From assembly GCA_002401495.1 (NCBI GenBank), contig NVTG01000054.1, positions 1 through 8,172 of the forward strand: a stretch of 8,172 nucleotides of DNA. The letters run 5' to 3'. The stretch comes from Candidatus Kaiserbacteria bacterium (GTDB taxonomy: Bacteria > Patescibacteria > Paceibacteria > UBA9973 > UBA2100). The notes beneath the pieces are model-generated. The model was given only the letters and a program-made list of their open reading frames with translations, did no database searches and had not been told where the DNA came from. A program made the translations under genes and the position numbers. Positions 1-5,192 of the stretch are shown here, piece by piece. Position 1 is the first letter of the stretch. Every line of letters begins with the position of its first letter.

Positions 1-168
1 GTTTGGCTGTTTTCAAATAATCCAACCAAATCCTTTTGCAAATTTCAAGGTGCCTATTCAGGGCTTCTTCATCCTCAGAAGTTCGAGGAGTACATGGTTG
101 TGGGCCACAATATGGATGCTAGTTCTAACCTTGAATTTATCTACACTTCTTGCCATAGTACAGACTAG
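1..168 (+). CDS. 3' end of an unidentified protein (partial, start outside window)
   Basis: Frame 1 is open from the first base to a TAG at 166-168, giving the last 55 residues of a protein that would start upstream. The stretch reads like a soluble protein, with mixed charged and aromatic residues (for example FQGAYSGLLHP and KFEEYMVVGHNMDAS) and an end in CHSTD. I do not recognise the family. Frame 2 is also open here to about position 175, but its translation is less protein-like, so frame 1 is preferred by composition only. The next gene follows after 47 bases on the same strand, so the two could share a transcript. Only the upstream sequence can settle whether this is coding. Confidence 0.42.
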   Translation, partial: VWLFSNNPTKSFCKFQGAYSGLLHPQKFEEYMVVGHNMDASSNLEFIYTSCHSTD

Positions 169-205
169 GAAATAGTTTCTTGTCTGCCTATGACTTAACC
201 AATTT

Positions 206-209
206 GGAG
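206..209 (+). promoter_or_regulatory. Shine-Dalgarno site GGAG deciding the start at 216
   Basis: GGAG lies six bases before the ATG at 216. An in-frame TTG at 180 would add 12 residues but has no such site, so the ATG is the better start. This is one of only two clear Shine-Dalgarno sites in the window. Confidence 0.6.
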
Positions 210-215
210 AATAAC

Positions 216-635
216 ATGCCTGAAAAACGCATAGCATTTGTTCTTCCATTTGGGGGATACAAGTGCAGTTATGAAAATGAGCGCGCCTTAGTAGACAGTC
301 ATGTTGAATCTATTGATGCCAGAACAAAGGGAGGAGGAATTGGCTACGATGTAAGAATCTTTTGTGACAAAGGCGCTGCAATCGAAGCACTTTACTGGCT
401 TGATGAGGTTGATGAAAAACACCGCGGAGCAATTATTTTTTTGTCTCGCCTTGCGTATCCAGTTGCCCAACAGGTCCAAAAGAAACTGCTAGCAGAGAAC
501 CCTCCAACTCAGCTTAAGGTTATTATTGTGACTAAACTTCCTTTGGATTGTGAGGTAATCCAAATCAAGGAAAGACGGCTGAGGCGCCAATCTTGGCCTC
601 ACCTTTTATCAAAACGTTTTGGTAAGAAAACCTAA
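216..635 (+). CDS. Conserved-looking hypothetical protein, alpha/beta fold with basic tail
   Basis: This is a 139-residue protein with no family that I recognise. Seen directly: hydrophobic strand-like segments at residues 5-11 (RIAFVLP), 45-50, 71-77 (GAIIFLS) and 100-106 (LKVIIVT) alternate with helix-like segments at about 53-66 and 80-94. That order suggests a Rossmann-like or flavodoxin-like alpha/beta fold, which is inference. A glycine-rich turn (KGGGIGYD) sits at 38-45. The last 22 residues are strongly basic (ERRLRRQ, then SKRFGKKT) and could contact nucleic acid or membrane. There is no signal peptide or membrane helix, so it should be cytoplasmic. The ATG at 216 was chosen over the TTG at 180 because of the GGAG site. 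A hairpin follows the stop directly. Confidence 0.75.
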   Translation: MPEKRIAFVLPFGGYKCSYENERALVDSHVESIDARTKGGGIGYDVRIFCDKGAAIEALYWLDEVDEKHRGAIIFLSRLAYPVAQQVQKKLLAENPPTQLKVIIVTKLPLDCEVIQIKERRLRRQSWPHLLSKRFGKKT

Positions 636-636
636 G

Positions 637-677
637 ACCACCGATTGGATACGTCCTGTCGGTGGTTAACTATTTTA
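637..677 (+). terminator. Hairpin after the 216-635 gene, probable weak terminator
   Basis: An 8-bp perfect stem (ACCACCGA at 637-644 with TCGGTGGT at 659-666) begins one base after the stop codon. The loop can form an extra GGA/TCC stem around TACG. It is followed by TAACTATTTT, a broken T-run, so termination may be partial. Confidence 0.55.
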
Positions 678-703
678 AGGATCAACATAAGACCTGCTAT
701 ACT
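675..703 (+). promoter_or_regulatory. Promoter of the ABC transporter gene (extended -10, predicted leaderless)
   Basis: TGCTATACT at 695-703 is an extended -10 box (TG-n-TATACT). A poor -35 (TTAAGG, 675-680) lies 17 bases upstream. The ATG at 713 begins nine bases after the -10, so transcription should start within about three bases of the start codon, leaving no room for a Shine-Dalgarno site. Confidence 0.55.
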
Positions 704-712
704 TAACCTTTT

Positions 713-2494
713 ATGACTGCTTTTAAAAACATGCCACCCGTTTTCATGATGCGCCGAATGTGGCGGTTTTCTAAAGGAAATCGTCCGAACGTAATTGCGT
801 TTATAATATTATTCGCGCTTTCAAACATAGTTGGACTTACCTCCCCGTTGATTTTTGCCTGGTTTATCAATGAAATCCAGCTAAATGGAGTATCGTACGA
901 CAACATTGGGAAACTATCTGGGATATTACTACTCCCAGTAGTAACCGAGATACTCTTCTGGTGCTTCCATTCCGCTGGGAGATATTTGGAAATTCAGAAC
1001 TCCTTACTCTCAAAGATAAATTACCGCCACTATTTTCTTAGCGGAACACTAGGACTGGGTATGCAATGGCATAACGATCGAGACACTGGCGATACATTGG
1101 ACAAGATAGATAAGGCAACCCGCAGTCTATCTATGTTCTCTAGAAACCTCTATAGTGTTTTCAAAATAATCTTCAGTATAGGAGGTGCTGTTATAGTTTT
1201 GTACTTCTTTAACGCCTATATTTCCATTGGGGTTCTGCTGGCAATTGTAGTTGCGTTCTACGCCCTCTCTCGGTTTGATAATTCTCTCGTTACAAGACAA
1301 AAAGCGTTAAACAAATTTGAGAACAAAATTGCTGCTGCAATCTTTGACACAATATCTAATATTACAACCGTTCTCATTCTCAACATTCAAAGACCGGTTC
1401 TGAAACGTTTAAAGAACCTTCTTAATACACCAATAAAGAAAACTGCAGAGCAAACTAGGTTTAACGAGCTAAAGTGGTTCTCTGGAAGCCTGATGTTTAA
1501 GTTTATCGTAATAACTCCACTAATTTTCTTTTTGTTCTATGAATTAGAACAGGGCAATGTGATCGCGATTGGAACAATAACTGCACTGTATCTGTATTTA
1601 AATAGAATGTCAGACGCCTTTTTCTCATTCTCAAACATGTACGAAAATATTCTCTTCTGGAAAGCGAACATTGAAAATGCTGACGAAATCGACCAAGCAA
1701 TCAGAGAAAATACCAAAGAAAAGGGTCGAACATCTGCCACTGACTGGAAAACTTTGTATATAAGAAACCTTAACTTCTCATACACAGGTCTTCTTGGAGA
1801 TGATTCCAAACATCTAGACGAGATCTCATTAACTATTAAAAAGGGTGAAAGCATTGCCTTTATCGGAGAGTCTGGTTCCGGAAAGACCACCTTCTTAAAA
1901 GTACTCCATGGTCTGTACGACACGGCTGAAGCCAGTGTTGCTTTTGACGGAAATGAAAAGCTTAATACAAATTTCCAAGGCCTGGGTCTTAAAACTATGC
2001 TAGTTCCTCAAGAACCCGAGGTATTCTCTTCAACTATTCTTGAAAACATGACGTTGGGTCTCACTTACACTAAGCAAGAGGTTAGTAAGGCTGTAAAAAT
2101 TGCTCAGTTCACTAGTGTCGTTAAACAACTACCTAAAGGATTAAAGTCGGTAATTAACGAGCGTGGCGTAAACCTCTCTGGTGGGCAGAAACAGCGCCTA
2201 GCTCTGGCGCGAGCACTACTTTTCTCAAGTAATAAGGAAATTATCCTTCTGGATGAATCCACAAGTTCAGTTGATTCAGAGAACGAACAAAAGATATACG
2301 AAAATATCTTTAAGGCATTCAAAGGAAAGACTGTATTGGCCTCCATTCATAAAATGAACCTTCTTAAATATTTCGATAGAATTATAATGTTTGCAGACGG
2401 TAAAATAGTTGATCAAGGAACGTTTAACGAGTTGCTAAGCAAAAACGCTAAGTTTAAAAAGAATTGGGATGAGTTTATTGAACTAGGCGAGTAG
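713..2494 (+). CDS. ABC transporter, fused membrane and ATP-binding domains (exporter half-transporter)
   Basis: This 593-residue protein has the usual order and length of a type IV ABC exporter (MsbA/LmrA-like) half-transporter. Hydrophobic membrane segments lie at about 27-50, 68-85, 148-187 and 260-296, fitting the six-helix ABC_membrane domain. The ATPase domain starts near residue 347. Its motifs are intact: Walker A GESGSGKT (385-392), Q-loop Gln433, signature LSGGQ (488-492), Walker B ILLDE (511-515, catalytic Glu515), D-loop SSVD and H-loop His546. The NERG motif before the signature is the exporter X-loop. Such proteins work as dimers in the cytoplasmic membrane. No partner half-transporter is adjacent, so a homodimer is likely. 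The substrate (lipid, peptide or drug) cannot be told from sequence. The start at 713 fits the leaderless promoter; Met7, Met12 and Met13 are alternatives and also lack a Shine-Dalgarno site. Confidence 0.95.
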   Translation: MTAFKNMPPVFMMRRMWRFSKGNRPNVIAFIILFALSNIVGLTSPLIFAWFINEIQLNGVSYDNIGKLSGILLLPVVTEILFWCFHSAGRYLEIQNSLLSKINYRHYFLSGTLGLGMQWHNDRDTGDTLDKIDKATRSLSMFSRNLYSVFKIIFSIGGAVIVLYFFNAYISIGVLLAIVVAFYALSRFDNSLVTRQKALNKFENKIAAAIFDTISNITTVLILNIQRPVLKRLKNLLNTPIKKTAEQTRFNELKWFSGSLMFKFIVITPLIFFLFYELEQGNVIAIGTITALYLYLNRMSDAFFSFSNMYENILFWKANIENADEIDQAIRENTKEKGRTSATDWKTLYIRNLNFSYTGLLGDDSKHLDEISLTIKKGESIAFIGESGSGKTTFLKVLHGLYDTAEASVAFDGNEKLNTNFQGLGLKTMLVPQEPEVFSSTILENMTLGLTYTKQEVSKAVKIAQFTSVVKQLPKGLKSVINERGVNLSGGQKQRLALARALLFSSNKEIILLDESTSSVDSENEQKIYENIFKAFKGKTVLASIHKMNLLKYFDRIIMFADGKIVDQGTFNELLSKNAKFKKNWDEFIELGE

Positions 2495-2503
2495 GTAATA
2501 CAA

Positions 2504-2527
2504 AAGCCAGACGCTTTCGTCTGGCTT
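2504..2527 (-). terminator. Strong hairpin, terminator for the minus-strand gene (possibly bidirectional)
   Basis: A perfect 10-bp stem (AAGCCAGACG, 2504-2513, with CGTCTGGCTT, 2518-2527) encloses CTTT. Read on the minus strand it is followed by TTTTGTATT, a fair intrinsic terminator for the gene ending at 2564. On the plus strand GGTCGGGG follows, so it is poor for the ABC gene unless the stem alone is enough. Confidence 0.7.
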
Positions 2528-2532
2528 GGTCG

Positions 2533-2560
2533 GGGCGGCCAGGCTGGCCGCCCTTCTAAA
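2533..2560 (+). terminator. Second G+C-rich hairpin between the convergent genes
   Basis: GGGCGGCC (2533-2540) pairs with GGCCGCCC (2546-2553) around a five-base AGGCT loop, followed by TTCTAAATTT on the plus strand. It may end ABC transporter transcription. The T-run is imperfect, so the role is less sure than the structure. Confidence 0.5.
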
Positions 2561-2563
2561 TTT

Positions 2564-3046
2564 CTAGACCATGGGTGCCTCCCATGCACTCATGATCAGC
2601 AATAACCAAGTATCAATGTGTAACTGCATCGGGTTCTTTCCACGGCACAAAGTAGTCGCCTGGAACTGTCCGTCGCCCAGACCAACGATGGTAACGCTAA
2701 GGTCTTCGCTCTCAAAAGTTGTGGCCGTAAGACCAAAACGTTTTTTGGGGATGGGTCCAAACACTGCTTCAACGGAAGAAACTTCTGAAATATTCATTTT
2801 TGTGTCGAGCGCGAATTTTTGGAAGTCTTTACGCCGTATCCCAAAATCCCACGGGGCACAGTTTAGGTCCAAATACCCCTCTAGAGACAGAAAAAGTTCT
2901 GAGCCTTGGGGGTGACGCAATCCTTCAATGGGATCTGTTAGCCGCGCAGTTACTCCAAAGTCATTCTTTTTGGGCATCCAACGACTATTCCTGTTGGATT
3001 TACAAAAAGCTAGTGGTACAGAGCCACTTTCAAATTTAATGTACAT
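2564..3046 (-). CDS. Hypothetical protein, compositionally distinct from neighbours
   Basis: This minus-strand gene encodes 160 residues from an ATG at 3044-3046 to a TAG at 2564-2566. The start is well supported: AGGAGG is five bases upstream and a consensus-like promoter lies about 65-95 bases upstream. I do not recognise the protein. It has three cysteines (15, 63, 134), an aromatic-rich middle (CAPWDFGIRRKDF, about 63-75), strand-like stretches at 105-132 (including SVTIVGLGDGQF) and a hydrophobic stretch near the C-terminus (TWLLLIMSAW, 146-155). It has no signal peptide. By my count positions 2581-3000 are about 47% G+C, against about 35% for a same-size sample of the ABC gene, so recent transfer is plausible. 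Overlapping plus-strand ORFs (2571-2915, 2800-3039) lack ribosome sites and are judged spurious. Confidence 0.75.
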   Translation of the reverse strand: MYIKFESGSVPLAFCKSNRNSRWMPKKNDFGVTARLTDPIEGLRHPQGSELFLSLEGYLDLNCAPWDFGIRRKDFQKFALDTKMNISEVSSVEAVFGPIPKKRFGLTATTFESEDLSVTIVGLGDGQFQATTLCRGKNPMQLHIDTWLLLIMSAWEAPMV

Positions 3047-3051
3047 TTAAT

Positions 3052-3057
3052 CCTCCT
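3052..3057 (-). promoter_or_regulatory. Strong Shine-Dalgarno site AGGAGG for the minus-strand gene
   Basis: CCTCCT on the plus strand reads AGGAGG on the minus strand, five bases before the ATG at 3046. It is the best ribosome site in the window and fixes strand and start. Confidence 0.85.
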
Positions 3058-3112
3058 GACCGCGGTCTCCCCGCAATCGGTTGATGTTGCCTACCTTATG
3101 GTAAGTATTAAC

Positions 3113-3140
3113 ATTATACCACAGAATGGTCACCAAGCAA
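3113..3140 (-). promoter_or_regulatory. Promoter of the minus-strand gene
   Basis: On the minus strand TTGCTT (3135-3140) is followed after 16 bases by a perfect TATAAT (3113-3118), preceded by TGG as an extended -10. The predicted start near 3106 gives a leader of about 60 bases before the ATG at 3046, unlike the leaderless plus-strand genes. Confidence 0.7.
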
Positions 3141-3172
3141 GTCAGAGTCTTAATACTTTGCTAGTAACTATC

Positions 3173-3181
3173 TGCTAAGAT
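3173..3181 (+). promoter_or_regulatory. Extended -10 of the 3188 gene, predicted leaderless
   Basis: TGCTAAGAT matches TG-n-TAnnnT and ends six bases before the ATG at 3188, so the mRNA should start at or next to the start codon. No convincing -35 is seen. It diverges from the minus-strand promoter at 3113-3140. Confidence 0.5.
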
Positions 3182-3187
3182 ACTTAC

Positions 3188-3541
3188 ATGAACTACGTAC
3201 TACTAATTGCTGTTGGTCTTCTTGCATTCTTCTTAGGTAGAAAGATGGGAAAGAAAGGTGCAACTCCGAATCAGATGAGCGACATTAGAGGAAGCGCGCA
3301 CGCCGCACTCTCAAAAAGAACTGAAGATCGAAAAGAAGCAATTCTGAAAGAACTTAGCTACCGGAAAGAGTTGGATGACTGTAAGGGAACTGAAAAAGAA
3401 GGTGTTACTCGTTTAGAGGTTGAAAAGCTTCTTGAAGTTTCAAATGATACTGCATTAAAATATTTGAATGAATTAGAAGATGAAGAAAAAGTACTTCAGG
3501 TTGGATTAGGTGGAAACAAGATATATTACATTTTAAAATAA
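3188..3541 (+). CDS. Membrane-anchored winged-helix (HTH) protein
   Basis: This 117-residue protein begins with one hydrophobic segment (residues 3-17), followed by a basic stretch (GRKMGKKG) that marks the cytoplasmic side. A charged, helix-forming linker covers about 30-65. The C-terminus looks like a DeoR/MarR-style winged helix: a VTRLEVEKLLEVSNDTALKY helix pair at 73-92, a third helix to about 100 (NELEDEEKV), then a beta wing at 104-116 (VGLGGNKIYYIL). Pattern and length suggest a DNA-binding domain held at the inner membrane face. Its target is unknown; it could regulate neighbours or act in protein contacts only. The start has no Shine-Dalgarno site and fits the leaderless extended -10. 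The next gene starts 45 bases downstream from its own -10 box. Confidence 0.8.
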   Translation: MNYVLLIAVGLLAFFLGRKMGKKGATPNQMSDIRGSAHAALSKRTEDRKEAILKELSYRKELDDCKGTEKEGVTRLEVEKLLEVSNDTALKYLNELEDEEKVLQVGLGGNKIYYILK

Positions 3542-3571
3542 CTGGATAAGATCCCCACGGGTCAAATAATT

Positions 3572-3580
3572 TGCTAAAAT
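3572..3580 (+). promoter_or_regulatory. Extended -10 of the 3587 operon, predicted leaderless
   Basis: TGCTAAAAT ends six bases before the ATG at 3587, the same spacing as at 3188 and 4624. No clear -35 is present. Just upstream, 3550-3563 can form a weak five-pair stem around CCAC, too weak to call a terminator. Confidence 0.5.
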
Positions 3581-3586
3581 ACCACC

Positions 3587-3766
3587 ATGAAAACACTAAA
3601 ATGTTATGACTGCGATGAATCATTCGAAGCAGAAACTAGTACAGGGATGTTAAATCACTTTTACGGTCATTACATGAAGGAACACGAAGATATTATCAAA
3701 GGAGGAAGCGACGAGGATAAGAATAATTGGATGAAGAAATTTAATAGCGATTGGAATAATAATTAA
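3587..3766 (+). CDS. Small zinc-finger-like protein (59 residues, possibly DUF1059-like)
   Basis: The ORF runs from ATG 3587 to TAA 3764-3766. Its N-terminal half has Cys6-x2-Cys9, Phe13, Leu22, His24, His28 and His33, close to the C2H2 zinc-finger pattern (C-x2-C-x3-F...L-x-H-x3-H), so one zinc ion could be bound. The opening MKTLKCYDCDESF also recalls the small DUF1059 family; I cannot decide between them by eye. The C-terminal half is highly charged and Asn/Trp-rich (NNWMKKFNSDWNNN). It has no membrane segment. The next gene starts after a single base, so the two are surely co-transcribed and probably translationally coupled. Support comes from the extended -10 box, the metal-ligand pattern and the tight junction. 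Confidence 0.75.
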   Translation: MKTLKCYDCDESFEAETSTGMLNHFYGHYMKEHEDIIKGGSDEDKNNWMKKFNSDWNNN

Positions 3767-3767
3767 T

Positions 3768-4334
3768 ATGAAAACATTTAAAATAGGAGAGGCATATAGT
3801 ACAGCGTGGTCTAAGTTAGCAGAGAGGTTTTGGTACCTATCAGGACTTGCTGTCGCCTTATTTGCACTAATGGCGCTAACAACCGGAAAAGAAGTACTTT
3901 ACACGGCACTATCATACATTGTATTCGGAGGATTCATCGCAATGCTTTTAAGATACTACGACGGAAAGAAAGTTGTATTTGATGATCTATTCTCAATAGA
4001 TTCTAGGTGGATCTCATTTACCTTTACTTCACTTATAAAAGGAATGCTTATCTTCGTAGGTCTATTACTATTCATTGTTCCAGGAGTATATCTTGCTCTC
4101 CGATGGATGTTTGCAGAACTTCTGGTTATAGACAAAGGAATGCGTCCTATGGAAGCACTTAAGGCAAGTTCAGAAATGACAAAAGGGCACATGTGGAAAC
4201 TTCTTTGGTTCTTCATCCTATCAATATTAACTATCCTAGCAGGAACCGTACTACTATTTGTAGGGATCTTCCCTGCAATGATTATCATGACTTTTGCAAT
4301 GATAAGTGTGTATCGCCAACTAGATAGAAAATAG
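3768..4334 (+). CDS. Multi-pass membrane protein, GPDPase_memb/DUF975-like
   Basis: This 188-residue protein starts one base after the upstream stop codon (TAA-T-ATG). It has about five hydrophobic segments, near residues 23-38, 45-61, 88-110, 145-164 and 166-182. The part around 105-150 (PGVYLALRW, then FAELLVIDKG, MEALKASSEMTKGH and WKLLWFF) matches what I know of the membrane domain found next to glycerophosphodiester phosphodiesterases and in DUF975/YciC-type proteins: a Pro-Gly turn, an Arg in a membrane helix, and a cytoplasmic 'EALKAS...GH.WKL' helix. These are integral membrane proteins of poorly defined function, with no catalytic residues visible here. No Shine-Dalgarno site precedes it. 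No good terminator follows; see the inverted repeat at 4340-4374. Confidence 0.85.
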   Translation: MKTFKIGEAYSTAWSKLAERFWYLSGLAVALFALMALTTGKEVLYTALSYIVFGGFIAMLLRYYDGKKVVFDDLFSIDSRWISFTFTSLIKGMLIFVGLLLFIVPGVYLALRWMFAELLVIDKGMRPMEALKASSEMTKGHMWKLLWFFILSILTILAGTVLLFVGIFPAMIIMTFAMISVYRQLDRK

Positions 4335-4339
4335 TAAAC

Positions 4340-4374
4340 TTTGCAAGTTAACTACTCCACATGTGGATTGCAAA
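4340..4374. repeat. Nested inverted repeats in the 4335-4438 gap
   Basis: TTTGCAA (4340-4346) pairs with TTGCAAA (4368-4374) and encloses the perfect 12-base palindrome TCCACATGTGGA (4356-4367). A nine-base one-sided bulge (GTTAACTAC) separates the two pairings. No T-run follows, so it is not a standard terminator. It could be a protein-binding site for the 4439 gene or an RNA processing structure. Confidence 0.45.
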
Positions 4375-4397
4375 CTTGAATATATAACTCATTATAT
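4368..4397 (+). promoter_or_regulatory. Possible promoter for the 33-residue ORF
   Basis: TTGCAA (4368-4373) and TTATAT (4392-4397) are separated by 18 bases, giving a predicted start near 4404 and a leader of about 35 bases. The match is modest and the -35 lies inside the inverted repeat. No Shine-Dalgarno site is seen before ATG 4439. Confidence 0.3.
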
Positions 4398-4438
4398 ACA
4401 GGCACCCAAACGCGGTGGTTAACAATTAAGAAAATACC

Positions 4439-4540
4439 ATGGAACCAGAAACAAACGTGGAAGAAGGAGCTACAACTCCTGAAGCAGCTCCAACAGAAGG
4501 AGAAGCTGCAGCTCCAGCTACCGAAGAAGCAGCAGAATAG
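4439..4540 (+). CDS. Tiny acidic Glu/Ala/Pro/Thr-rich protein (33 residues)
   Basis: ATG 4439 to TAG 4538-4540 encodes 33 residues: 10 Glu, 9 Ala, 5 Thr, 4 Pro, with no basic or aromatic residue. The composition is that of an intrinsically disordered, very acidic peptide, like the tails or linkers of secreted proteins or of small chaperone-like peptides. A strong terminator begins nine bases after the stop, so a transcript clearly ends here and this ORF is its last possible reading frame. No Shine-Dalgarno site precedes the ATG. It could be a real small protein, or a noncoding RNA whose sequence happens to be open. The even use of GAA/GCA/GCT/CCT/ACT codons resembles the neighbouring genes and favours coding. 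Confidence 0.55.
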   Translation: MEPETNVEEGATTPEAAPTEGEAAAPATEEAAE

Positions 4541-4548
4541 CTTCGAAC

Positions 4549-4576
4549 AAGCCCCGCTCACGCGGGGTTTTGTTTT
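4549..4576 (+). terminator. Strong intrinsic terminator
   Basis: CCCCGC (4552-4557) and GCGGGG (4562-4567) pair around TCAC, extended by AA/TT pairing, and are followed by TTTTGTTTT. It separates the upstream transcript from the regulator operon that begins at 4624. Confidence 0.92.
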
Positions 4577-4589
4577 ATCCACAGTCCCA

Positions 4590-4609
4590 ATGTAAAGAAT
4601 CCTTTACAT
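4590..4609. promoter_or_regulatory. Palindromic operator, probable binding site of the adjacent Xre regulator
   Basis: ATGTAAAG (4590-4597) and CTTTACAT (4602-4609) form a perfect 8-bp inverted repeat with a four-base centre (AATC). It has no T-run and sits immediately upstream of the -10 box, whose TG begins at 4609. A dimeric HTH protein bound here would block RNA polymerase, so autorepression by the 4624 gene product is the simplest reading. Confidence 0.65.
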
Positions 4610-4617
4610 GGTATTAT
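4609..4617 (+). promoter_or_regulatory. Extended -10 promoter of the redox operon, predicted leaderless
   Basis: TGGTATTAT (TG-n-TATTAT) ends six bases before ATG 4624. The -35 region is occupied by the palindrome and has no consensus. Transcription should start at or next to the ATG. Confidence 0.6.
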
Positions 4618-4623
4618 TTACAA

Positions 4624-4833
4624 ATGGTTGATCAAAAACTAACGACACTACTAAGAAAGGTTCGTGCGAATACCGAAGTTACCCAAGAGCAGTTGGCTGA
4701 GACTGTTGGTGTTTCGCGTCAGACGATAATTTCAATTGAAAAAGGAAACTATACTCCTTCAGTGGCGCTAGCATTAAAAATTGCCAGAAGCTTTGGCATT
4801 AACGTAGAAGATATATTTATTTATGAAGGATAA
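4624..4833 (+). CDS. Small Xre/Cro-type HTH transcriptional regulator
   Basis: This 69-residue protein consists of little more than one HTH_3 domain. Residues 19-40 (VTQEQLAETVGVSRQTIISIEKG) form the helix-turn-helix with the typical 'SRQTI..IE.G' recognition helix, followed by the family ending 'TPSVALALKIARSFGINVEDIF'. Members of this length bind palindromic DNA as dimers and commonly sit before a membrane protein gene. The start at 4624 is chosen over an upstream in-frame TTG (4570) because the latter lies in the terminator T-run and before the -10 box. The last 11 bases overlap the start of the next gene (ATGAAGGATAA), so the two are coupled. The palindrome at 4590-4609 is the likely operator. 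What signal it senses is unknown; no sensor domain or cysteine is present. Confidence 0.92.
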   Translation: MVDQKLTTLLRKVRANTEVTQEQLAETVGVSRQTIISIEKGNYTPSVALALKIARSFGINVEDIFIYEG

Positions 4834-5191
4834 TCTGATTATAGAAATAGGTTTTGGGCTTTTGTTAGCGATATTCGTGGGAATACTAACTTATGCAAAT
4901 GAAGCTTGGATGCCTGGTATGGAGACTATGCTTACTCTCTCGCTAATAGTGGCTTCCTTTGGTGCTTTTGCAGTATTTGTATGGAAAGAACGCCATGGAG
5001 ACGAAAGAGAACAACTAATTCGCTTTATAGCCTCAAGAACAGCCTTCCTCGCTACAGGATTGGTTTTAATAACGGGAATAATCGTAGAAACTCTAACCAA
5101 CTATATGCCTAGTCCATGGCTTGGTCTTGCATTAGTAGTAATGGTTGGAGCAAAAATTATTGGACAAGCCTACGGGCGTAAAAAATATTAA
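4823..5191 (+). CDS. Four-helix membrane protein, DUF2178-like
   Basis: This 122-residue protein has four predicted membrane helices at about 5-24, 33-53, 70-92 and 97-116. A conserved-looking cytoplasmic loop carries the motif GDERE (59-63), followed by a helix that begins RFIASRTAF, the hallmark I associate with DUF2178 and similar membrane proteins paired with small Xre regulators. Its start overlaps the regulator gene by 11 bases. Function in the family is not known; the pairing suggests the membrane protein modulates or is controlled by the regulator. It contains no cysteine, so it is not itself part of a thiol relay. The thioredoxin gene follows after one base. Confidence 0.82.
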   Translation: MKDNLIIEIGFGLLLAIFVGILTYANEAWMPGMETMLTLSLIVASFGAFAVFVWKERHGDEREQLIRFIASRTAFLATGLVLITGIIVETLTNYMPSPWLGLALVVMVGAKIIGQAYGRKKY

Positions 5192-5192
5192 T

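Noticed and set aside
180..215. TTG start giving a 151-residue form of the 216-635 gene
   Set aside because: It has no ribosome site, while the ATG at 216 has GGAG at a proper distance and begins the strand-like RIAFVLP core.
2571..3039. Plus-strand ORFs 2571-2915 and 2800-3039
   Set aside because: They lie opposite the minus-strand gene, have no ribosome site or leaderless -10 box and poor protein-like composition, whereas the minus strand has a promoter, AGGAGG and a terminator.
3550..3563. Terminator after the winged-helix gene
   Set aside because: The stem has only five pairs with one wobble and no T-run.
4570..4623. Upstream extension of the Xre regulator to position 4570
   Set aside because: It would start in the terminator's T-run and read through the operator and -10 box; the family length of 65-70 residues fits a start at 4624.
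5145..5192. TTG start at 5145 for the thioredoxin-like gene
   Set aside because: It would overlap the end of the DUF2178-like gene by 47 bases and put a hydrophilic stretch before the membrane anchor.
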